A stretch of 34,431 nt of DNA from Candidatus Culexarchaeum nevadense (lineage in GTDB: Archaea; Thermoproteota; Methanomethylicia; Culexarchaeales; Culexarchaeaceae): the NCBI GenBank assembly GCA_025060975.1, contig JANZKA010000001.1:172283-206713 (forward strand). Direction: 5' to 3'. The position numbers and the translations under genes are program-made. Positions 28,625-34,431 of the stretch are shown one piece after another. Within the stretch, counting starts at the first letter, position 1. Each line of letters opens with the position of its first letter. The notes beneath the pieces were generated by a model that worked only from the letters and a program-made list of their open reading frames with translations, had not been told where the DNA came from and made no database searches.

Positions 28625-29407
28625 TTAATTTCCTTTTAAACCGACAATTTTTAACGCGTTATTTACATATTCAACGTCTTCCCTATATTTATGAATTATC
28701 TTTTCATTAACTTCGCAAAGCTTTTCTGTTAGGACATCTATTTTCTCATGAATTCCAAATAAGAATTTTTTCAAAAAGTCTTTGTTTATGCTCCTAAACA
28801 TTTCTTCTAAACATAGTTCTATCATATTATCTGATACGTTGACCAAAACATTTTTGTGAATAGCATGTTTCAATATAGCTTTAAATATTTCTTTCAACAT
28901 TTTTTTGTCTGGATTTTTAATGGCATTTATTCTCAAAATGCTTTTTACATCAAAATTTTCTTGCCCTAATAATGTTTTATCTACTATAATTCCATCTATA
29001 ATTTTTGAACCACATTCTATTTTAATTCGTGGATGATAATATATGAAAAAATCAATTCGTGTTTTCTCTAAACCAAGAACATTAAAGAAATCATACAATG
29101 AGCTTAACAGATAATCGATGTCTTCAACATAATTCCCTAAAGCTATATACTTGACTTGTGCACCCAAAATATTTCCACTAATTTCCCTTATAAATCCCGA
29201 TGCAAACGTAGTCTCCACCCCCCTTCTTTTTGTTTCCTCAATAGTCATGGCATACATAGCGTTTAATTTTTCATACACTTTGTTATAATCTATTCCAACA
29301 CCTATTGCGTCTAAATTAGTGCTGTTAAATTTATAAAAGTAGCCTAACAATAAAACATCTATTGCTAACATATTATGCTCACAACGCCTAAGAAAATTCG
29401 TAGACAT
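28625..29407 (-). CDS. Unrecognised soluble protein (260 aa)
   Basis: I do not recognise this protein. It is soluble and mixed alpha/beta in its first half (for example KTRIDFFIYYHPRIKIECG) and helical at the end (MIELCLEEMFRSINKDFLKK then KIDVLTEKLCEVNEKIIHKY). No metal-binding cluster, P-loop or membrane helix is apparent. The reading frame is long, its codon use resembles its neighbours and it has its own ATG with AT-rich upstream sequence, so it is probably real. It converges with the zinc-ribbon gene 8 bases away and is divergent from a small membrane protein. Confidence 0.6.
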   Translation of the reverse strand: MSTNFLRRCEHNMLAIDVLLLGYFYKFNSTNLDAIGVGIDYNKVYEKLNAMYAMTIEETKRRGVETTFASGFIREISGNILGAQVKYIALGNYVEDIDYLLSSLYDFFNVLGLEKTRIDFFIYYHPRIKIECGSKIIDGIIVDKTLLGQENFDVKSILRINAIKNPDKKMLKEIFKAILKHAIHKNVLVNVSDNMIELCLEEMFRSINKDFLKKFLFGIHEKIDVLTEKLCEVNEKIIHKYREDVEYVNNALKIVGLKGN

Positions 29408-29478
29408 GTTTACGTATTAGTTATTGATAACGTAAATTTTAATTTTATCATATTACATTAATTCTTGACGTGATTTTT

Positions 29479-29877
29479 ATGTTTAAATTGAAGAGGTTGA
29501 TTGAAGGGGTATTGCTAGTACGAAAGGTATTCTTTTTCATAAAAAATGTTTTTCCATACATTTGTATTTTCCTCTTTACACTATTTCTAAGTGGGTTTAC
29601 GTTTACTCTTCTTTCACCTACACTCGGTCTATTTCCTACAAGTACTGGGTATTCTTTTATTATTCCTCAAATGGATTACCAAACAGTTGTTGAATTTATT
29701 ATGATCTTCTTTTTAATATCTTTGTCTTCAATTGGAGTTATACTAATGCTGCACGGCTCTAAAATATTTGTTGACAAAACGTTTTCCAACGTCATTATAT
29801 TAAGCGGAGCCCTTTTATTTGCTCTCGTGATAGTACTGCTACAATATTTGCTTTCAATAAAACTTGGATTGATATGA
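29479..29877 (+). CDS. Small three-helix membrane protein, unrecognised
   Basis: About 132 residues with three hydrophobic segments at roughly 22-45, 67-90 and 102-125 and a basic N-terminus (FKLKRLIEGVLLVRK), suggesting a cytoplasmic N-terminus. The frame is open from a GTG at 29470; I prefer the ATG at 29479, though the TATA-like sequence near 29438-29452 would fit either. I do not recognise a family. It ends immediately next to the CDP-archaeol synthase stop on the other strand with no gap. Confidence 0.55.
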   Translation: MFKLKRLIEGVLLVRKVFFFIKNVFPYICIFLFTLFLSGFTFTLLSPTLGLFPTSTGYSFIIPQMDYQTVVEFIMIFFLISLSSIGVILMLHGSKIFVDKTFSNVIILSGALLFALVIVLLQYLLSIKLGLI

Positions 29878-30378
29878 TTACCATGGAACTTTTTTTATGC
29901 CCAAGAAATATGCGATTCTATTAGTAGCTATGTGTAAAGGTACAGTAATAGCTACTATGATAATTATATCCTTCAACGTGTATGTTTCAAATCTGTATGA
30001 CAGTATTATAGCAACCAAAATAAACATTACTTGATCTAAAAGTGGGGCAGGCTTTCCCCTTTCTATATTTAATCTCCTTTTTATAAATGAACCCATCGAA
30101 TCACCTAACATAGCTCCTAATGATAATGTAAATGCTCTAATTAAGTTACTTGGCGTCTGTAATACACCTACTATACCTCCTATTACAATTCCAGCAATAA
30201 ATCCCTCAATGGTTTTTCCAGAACCAAGTATTGGTTTATTATCAATAAACTTTTTATTAAAGTCTAATGGATGCCCTTTTCTATTCCTAATTATTATTAG
30301 AGGACAAGCATTTGCAACGTATGCAGGTAATACTTTCCAAATACACACAACAATTCTCTCAATTAAATCCTGTATCAT
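29878..30378 (-). CDS. carS: CDP-archaeol synthase
   Basis: Adds CTP to di-geranylgeranylglyceryl phosphate (unsaturated archaetidic acid) to give CDP-archaeol, the activated precursor of archaeal phospholipids. A 166-residue integral membrane protein with the family signature LPAYVANACPL near the start, HPLDFNKKFIDNKPILGSGKTIEGF at about 36-60, and FTLSLGAMLGDSMGSFIKRRL. The ATG at 30378 is chosen because GGAGGT (30386-30391) lies 7 bases upstream; a TTG two codons earlier is less likely. The start lies inside the end of the RadB-like gene, so they may be cotranscribed. With GGGP synthase this is the second ether-lipid gene in the window. Confidence 0.93.
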   Translation of the reverse strand: MIQDLIERIVVCIWKVLPAYVANACPLIIIRNRKGHPLDFNKKFIDNKPILGSGKTIEGFIAGIVIGGIVGVLQTPSNLIRAFTLSLGAMLGDSMGSFIKRRLNIERGKPAPLLDQVMFILVAIILSYRFETYTLKDIIIIVAITVPLHIATNRIAYFLGIKKVPW

Positions 30379-31081
30379 AAACAATACCTCCTGTTGTTAT
30401 CCTAAAATAAATCATAACTTCTTTTTTATATTCTACATTATTTTTGCAAAATTTTTCAAGCATTAACATTCTTTTTTCACCTTTTTTCTCCAATCTTATT
30501 ATATTGTCACACCAATATCTAATAACCTTGGAAGCTACAACGTCCCCTTTTTTATTTATAGCTGATGACTCGATTAGATGTCCTGTTACTATTATTGGTA
30601 TGTTTTTCTTTTTTGAAATGTATTTCAGCATAGCCATCTGCTCATTTAATGCTTTATTTGCTAATATTGTTGTTTTCTTATCAGTTAGAGAATTTAGATA
30701 TTCGTCTGTGATATTGTCAAATACGATCAATCTAACATTTGGTGAAATAAAAAATTCTAATTTTTTAATCAATAACGTTTGTTCATCAAAATTATTAGGT
30801 GTTATCACTATCAAATTTTCTAATAATCCTTTTATGTTCACATCAGAATCCTTAATTAATTGGATAATTCTTTCAACAGCAAAAAGTCTTTCTGTTGATA
30901 TGTATATAGTCTTGAAACCATGCTTCAAACATCTGATAGTGGCTAAAAAACAAAGTAATGTTTTTCCTACACCTTGAGTACCATAGATCAATGTTATTTT
31001 TCCTTCTTTAAATGTACCGCATACTATGTTGTCAATGATTTCTTTTTCAAGTATAAAGCTGTCGTAGTGGTTTACACTTAT
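30359..31081 (-). CDS. RadB-like RecA-family ATPase, apparent ATA start
   Basis: A RecA-fold ATPase with Walker A GTQGVGKT and Walker B RLIVFDNIT, resembling archaeal RadB/RadA paralogues that assist the recombinase. The first usual start codon in frame, TTG at 30991, would cut away the beta-strand before Walker A. The frame is open for 30 more codons upstream, encoding DNIVCGTFKEGKITLIYG, which fits the family (G..xxGxITxIYG). No ATG, GTG or TTG exists there; the only candidate is an ATA at 31079-31081, with AGGGGGT 6 bases before it and a TAA just upstream. I annotate 240 residues from that ATA. A sequencing error or unusual start are both possible. It overlaps carS by 20 bases. Confidence 0.72.
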   Translation of the reverse strand: MSVNHYDSFILEKEIIDNIVCGTFKEGKITLIYGTQGVGKTLLCFLATIRCLKHGFKTIYISTERLFAVERIIQLIKDSDVNIKGLLENLIVITPNNFDEQTLLIKKLEFFISPNVRLIVFDNITDEYLNSLTDKKTTILANKALNEQMAMLKYISKKKNIPIIVTGHLIESSAINKKGDVVASKVIRYWCDNIIRLEKKGEKRMLMLEKFCKNNVEYKKEVMIYFRITTGGIVYDTGFN

Positions 31082-31224
31082 GTTTTAACCCCCTATACAT
31101 TTCAAATAAACCTATAAATTTCTTCTTTTCTATGATGTTTACGGTACGTTCTTCACTCAAATGAAAGATGATGTTATGATAATTTTTATATTTCAAATTT
31201 CATCAATTGATTAAGGTGCAAATA

Positions 31225-31866
31225 TTGATAAAAGTAGGATTATTAATTAAAAACCAAAAATTGAAATATATTGTTATGCGTTCGTTAAATGAGTATAACA
31301 TATCTTTTAGTGAAATTTCCTCATTAAAAGATATTCCTAGTGATATTAATGCTATTTTTATTGACGCTCGAAGTGATAATAGTCTCCCCGTTGAATTACA
31401 TGAGAAATTTAAAATAATATCCATAACAGATGATTTTACTGATCAAAGTTCATTGCTAAAAATACTTCCTTTCATATTTAAAAAGAATTATTTTTATGAA
31501 ACCATTATTGGAATAGATCCTGGCAAGAGATATGGCTTCATAGTTCTTGCGGATGGGCACATTCTTTTTTCAAAACAATTCCTTGAATTGGACCTTTTAA
31601 TTAAGTCGTTAATCCAATTCATTGAAGGAATTCCAACAAAAACAATAACATTAAGAATTGGGAATGGTGGAGGGGAACATTTTAGAAATCTTTTTTCAAA
31701 ATTGATGGAAATTTTGCCCAAAAAGTTTTGTAGAGAAATTAGTATTGAAATTGTTGATGAGTCTTCCTTAATAAATGTTGTAATGAATTTTGAGAATCAT
31801 AAGTTGCCGGACAATATATTGTCCGCATATATTATTGCTTTAAATAGAGGTAGAAAATTAAAATGA
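31225..31866 (+). CDS. Two-domain protein with RuvC/RNase H-like C-terminal fold
   Basis: A 213-residue protein. Residues 1-80 look like a small alpha/beta domain (AIFIDARSDN then KIISITDD). The rest begins with ETIIGIDPGKRYGFIVLADG, the strand 1-2 hairpin typical of RuvC/YqgF RNase H-like nucleases, with a candidate catalytic Asp at about 98. Further acidic positions are IVDESS (about 177-182) and PDNILSAYIIAL (Asp at about 196), placed like the later RuvC residues. Holliday-junction or other nuclease activity is inference; the motif is incomplete without alignment. The TTG at 31225 is chosen for the AAGGTG 6 bases upstream; TTG 31207 and GTG 31216 are in frame. It is divergent from the RadB-like gene. 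Confidence 0.6.
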   Translation: MIKVGLLIKNQKLKYIVMRSLNEYNISFSEISSLKDIPSDINAIFIDARSDNSLPVELHEKFKIISITDDFTDQSSLLKILPFIFKKNYFYETIIGIDPGKRYGFIVLADGHILFSKQFLELDLLIKSLIQFIEGIPTKTITLRIGNGGGEHFRNLFSKLMEILPKKFCREISIEIVDESSLINVVMNFENHKLPDNILSAYIIALNRGRKLK

Positions 31867-32016
31867 ATTACATTTTAATTATATTATGACAATATTGAAT
31901 ATAGTATAAAGGAACATTTGTCATAATTATTATGATCCTATTTCTTCGTAAATTAAATCTCTTGATGTCATGATAGATAAGACAATATCGTTACGTTCTT
32001 TTTACGGTGAAGAAAT

Positions 32017-32026
32017 TAATATATAC
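32017..32026 (+). promoter_or_regulatory. TATA box of the thermosome gene
   Basis: AATATATA-type element centred about 25 bases upstream of the GTG at 32046, matching leaderless transcription from that codon and supporting it as the start. Confidence 0.5.
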
Positions 32027-32045
32027 CTCTTCTTAATCTTTTTTT

Positions 32046-33737
32046 GTGGTGGTAGAGGTGTCATTAGGTTCTGGTGCTAAAACTGCCACTTTAGGACAGA
32101 TAGGAGGAGTTCCTGTCCTTATATTGAAGGAAGGCACTAGTAGAACTGCTGGTAAAGAAGCTTTGAGAGCTAATATTATGGCTGCCAGAGCGGTAGCTGA
32201 GATACTAAAGACTTCTCTTGGTCCTAAGGGTATGGATAAGATGCTTGTTGATAGTCTTGGAGATATTACTATAACTAATGATGGAGCTACTATTCTCAAA
32301 GAAATGGATGTTCAGCATCCAGCTGCAAAAATGATGGTGGAAATATCAAAAGCACAAGATGATGAGGTTGGCGATGGAACAACAACAGCAGTAGTACTCG
32401 CAGGAGAACTACTAAAACAAGCAGAAGCCCTATTGGATAAGAATATACATCCAGCTGTGATAAACAATGGATTCAAAAAAGCTGCTACCAAAGCGGAGGA
32501 AATTTTGAGAAGGATATCACTTCCAGTAGATATCAATGATGATGAAACTCTGAAAAAGGTTGCGATGACTTCAATTAGTGGTAAAGTAGTTAGTGTAGCG
32601 GCAGAACATCTCGCAAACTTAGCTGTAAAAGCAGTTAAACAGATAATGGAGGAGCGTGATGGGAAATATATAGCCGATATAGATCAAATCCAAATAATAA
32701 AAAGGAAGGGTGGAAGTATTCTGGATACTGCTTTAGTTTATGGTGTTGTTTTGGATAAGGAGGTTGTTCATCCTGGGATGCCTAAGAGGGTGGAGAAAGC
32801 TAAAATTGCACTACTTGATTGTCCACTGGAAGTTGAAAAAACGGAGATAGACGCTGAAATAAGAATAACGGACCCAGAACAGATGAAAGCTTTCTTAGAA
32901 GAAGAAGAAAGAATTCTTAGGAAGATGGTTGATAAGATTAGGAGTGTTGGTGCTAATGTTGTTTTTTGTCAGAAGGGTATTGATGACGTTGCTCAGCACT
33001 TCCTAGCAAAATACGGTATTCTAGCAGCAAGAAGGATAAAGAAATCGGACATGGAGAAACTGGTGAGGGCTACTGGTGGCAAAATAGTTACAAATATTGA
33101 AGATCTTACCGAAAATGATCTTGGCTATGCTGAACTCGTAGAACAGAGGAAAATAGCTGAAGAAAAGATGATTTTTGTTGAGGGTTGTAAGAATCCTAAG
33201 TCTGTAAGTATACTAATAAGAGGAGGTCTTGAAAGATTCGTAGATGAAGCCGAAAGATCGTTGAAAGATGCCCTTCACGTAGTGGCTGATGTGATTAAAG
33301 AACCAAGAATACTTGCTGGTGGAGGAGCTCCAGAGTTAGAGGTTTCAAAAGAACTTAAAGAATACGCAGTCTCTGTTGGTGGTAGGGAACAACTAGCCAT
33401 AGAAGCTTTCGCAAATGCTTTAGAAGTCATACCAAGAACCTTGGCAGAAAATGCTGGACTTGATCCTATAGAGATCTTAACAGAACTACGGGCATTACAT
33501 GCTGATCCGAAGAATGTATGGTATGGTGTCGATGTATATGAAGGAAAACCAAAGGATATGTTGAAAGAAAACGTTTTAGAACCACTAATAGTAAAATTAA
33601 ATGCTATAAAAACAGCTGTTGAAGAAGCTAGTTTTATTCTCAGAATTGATGATATAGTTGCCGCTGCGAAAACCGAAGCTGGAAAAGAGAAAGGAAAAAC
33701 TTCAAGTGAAGAGAAAAGCGAAAGTGAATTTGAATAA
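32046..33737 (+). CDS. Thermosome (group II chaperonin) subunit
   Basis: A 563-residue group II chaperonin subunit that folds proteins in an ATP-driven double ring. It has the TCP-1 signatures [19 protein letters not shown] and [20 protein letters not shown], the ATP-site [15 protein letters not shown] (catalytic Asp in DGTT), and late [17 protein letters not shown] and [15 protein letters not shown]. The C-terminal tail is acidic and lysine-rich. GTG 32046 is preferred because a TATA element sits 25 bases before it; GTGs at 32049 and 32058 are also in frame. A 62-base tract (33165-33226) is identical to one in the second, convergent subunit gene. Confidence 0.97.
   Translation: MVVEVSLGSGAKTATLGQIGGVPVLILKEGTSRTAGKEALRANIMAARAVAEILKTSLGPKGMDKMLVDSLGDITITNDGATILKEMDVQHPAAKMMVEISKAQDDEVGDGTTTAVVLAGELLKQAEALLDKNIHPAVINNGFKKAATKAEEILRRISLPVDINDDETLKKVAMTSISGKVVSVAAEHLANLAVKAVKQIMEERDGKYIADIDQIQIIKRKGGSILDTALVYGVVLDKEVVHPGMPKRVEKAKIALLDCPLEVEKTEIDAEIRITDPEQMKAFLEEEERILRKMVDKIRSVGANVVFCQKGIDDVAQHFLAKYGILAARRIKKSDMEKLVRATGGKIVTNIEDLTENDLGYAELVEQRKIAEEKMIFVEGCKNPKSVSILIRGGLERFVDEAERSLKDALHVVADVIKEPRILAGGGAPELEVSKELKEYAVSVGGREQLAIEAFANALEVIPRTLAENAGLDPIEILTELRALHADPKNVWYGVDVYEGKPKDMLKENVLEPLIVKLNAIKTAVEEASFILRIDDIVAAAKTEAGKEKGKTSSEEKSESEFE
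33165..33226 (+). repeat. 62 bp identical tract, copy in plus-strand thermosome gene
   Basis: Identical, on the opposite strand, to 34247-34308. It encodes the start of [20 protein letters not shown]. An additional identical run of about 21 bases (encoding GYAELVE) lies 20-40 bases upstream in both genes, while intervening sequence differs. Confidence 0.95.
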
Positions 33738-33753
33738 AAAATAATTTTTTCCT

Positions 33754-34431
33754 TTATTCAAACTCCTTTTCTTCCTTCTTTTCTTTCTCCTTTTCTGCAC
33801 TTGGTGGTGCGGCTGCTATTACATCATCTATTCTAAGTATCATAATAGCAGCTTCAGTTGCAGATTTTATTATTTGCTTTTTCACAATTAGAGGTTCTAT
33901 TACCCCTAGTTCCCATACATTTGTAACTTTTCCTTGGATGACATCAACACCAGCCCATTTTTCACCTTTATCATGTCTTGCTTTCAGTTCTACGAGTATA
34001 TCCACAGGATCTAAACCTGCGTTTTCTGCTAATGTTACTGGAATCGCCTCAACTGCATCTGCAAATCTGAGTGCTGCAAGCTGTTCTTTTCCTCTTAACG
34101 TTTTAGCCCACTTTCTTATCCTTTGAGCTATTTCTATTTCAACGGCTCCTCCACCAGCAACGACTCTTGGTTCTTGCAATATATTTCTTGTCACGCAGAG
34201 AATGTCATGGAATGACCTCTCAGCTTCATCCATAATATGTTTTGATCCTCCTCTTATTAGTATACTTACAGACTTAGGATTCTTACAACCCTCAACAAAA
34301 ATCATCTTATCTTCTCCAACCCTCCTTTCTTCTACGAGTTCAGCATAGCCCAAATCTTCCTCTGTTATATCATCGATGCTAGTAACTATTTTTGCTTTAG
34401 TTGCTTTAGCCAATTTGGCCATGTCCGATTC
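33754..34431 (-). CDS. Second thermosome subunit, C-terminal part
   Basis: The last 225 or so residues of a second group II chaperonin subunit; the gene continues beyond the right edge. It carries [75 protein letters not shown] and the equatorial-domain end MILRIDDVIAAAPP, then an EK-rich tail ending in EKEFE. It is convergent with the first subunit, with a 16-base gap. It is a distinct paralogue: outside the shared tracts the two differ clearly. Confidence 0.96.
   Translation of the reverse strand, partial: ESDMAKLAKATKAKIVTSIDDITEEDLGYAELVEERRVGEDKMIFVEGCKNPKSVSILIRGGSKHIMDEAERSFHDILCVTRNILQEPRVVAGGGAVEIEIAQRIRKWAKTLRGKEQLAALRFADAVEAIPVTLAENAGLDPVDILVELKARHDKGEKWAGVDVIQGKVTNVWELGVIEPLIVKKQIIKSATEAAIMILRIDDVIAAAPPSAEKEKEKKEEKEFE
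34247..34308 (-). repeat. 62 bp identical tract, copy in minus-strand thermosome gene
   Basis: Reverse complement of 33165-33226 over all 62 bases, including synonymous positions. As an inverted repeat about 1.0 kb apart it could also support inversion of the intervening segment. Confidence 0.95.

Noticed and set aside
30444-30977. Plus-strand frame of 177 codons opposite the RadB-like gene
   Set aside because: The minus strand carries Walker A and B motifs and the family layout, whereas the plus frame has no recognisable domain.

Overview
The window comes from an AT-rich archaeon. Markers are the large subunit of DNA polymerase D, archaeal DnaG, the A-type ATP synthase, two thermosome subunits, ribosomal protein L10e, geranylgeranylglyceryl phosphate synthase and CDP-archaeol synthase, plus tRNA genes with archaeal introns. 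DNA polymerase D argues against a typical crenarchaeote. Elf1 and introns at non-canonical tRNA positions argue against a typical euryarchaeote. My inference is a deep TACK-type lineage (korarchaeal, verstraetearchaeal, bathyarchaeal or similar); the window alone cannot settle this. Many starts fit a TATA box about 25 bases upstream of a leaderless or short-leader ATG/GTG, and operon-internal genes have GGAGG/GGTGA ribosome sites.

Layout. 1-194 is the start of a coiled-coil gene leaving the window, followed by about 2 kb with no gene I can find. 2.2-8.7 kb holds Sec61 beta, a MazG-like pyrophosphatase, a four-CBS protein, polC (DP2), and an operon of a tiny membrane protein, Elf1 and GGGP synthase. 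Three copies of a 20-24 bp perfect palindrome lie between genes here. 8.7-12.1 kb holds a minimal FtsX-type permease with its ATPase, a small SWIM zinc protein, a COG2509-type flavoprotein and two convergent tRNAs. 12.2-18.1 kb holds dnaG, a RimI/Ard1-type acetyltransferase, a tRNA-Pro with a non-canonical intron, an HTH regulator, a winged-helix/ATP-cone/NrdD fusion and pyrB. 18.2-23.3 kb is pyrI followed by ATP synthase genes H-E-F-A-B; H and E share a perfect 121 bp repeat.

23.5-27.0 kb is rich in RNA genes: a two-intron tRNA-Trp, a candidate double H/ACA-like guide RNA on the minus strand, tRNA-Cys, an intron-containing tRNA-Met and a lone 5S rRNA. Between them lie phosphopantetheine adenylyltransferase, a radical SAM-TRAM protein and L10e. 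27.0-31.9 kb holds a DUF1512 protein, two small membrane proteins, an unrecognised protein, CDP-archaeol synthase, a RadB-like RecA ATPase that seems to start at an ATA codon, and a RuvC-like-fold protein. 31.9-34.4 kb holds two convergent thermosome genes that share a 62 bp identical tract; the second runs off the window.

Themes: replication and repair (polC, dnaG, RadB-like, SWIM, RuvC-like), membrane lipid synthesis (GGGPS, CarS), pyrimidine and deoxynucleotide supply (pyrB, pyrI, NrdD), energy (ATP synthase), and signs of recent gene conversion between paralogues (atpH/atpE and the thermosomes). The best leads for something undescribed are the double H/ACA-like RNA, the atpH/atpE repeat, the two-intron tRNA-Trp and the RadB/SWIM/RuvC-like set.
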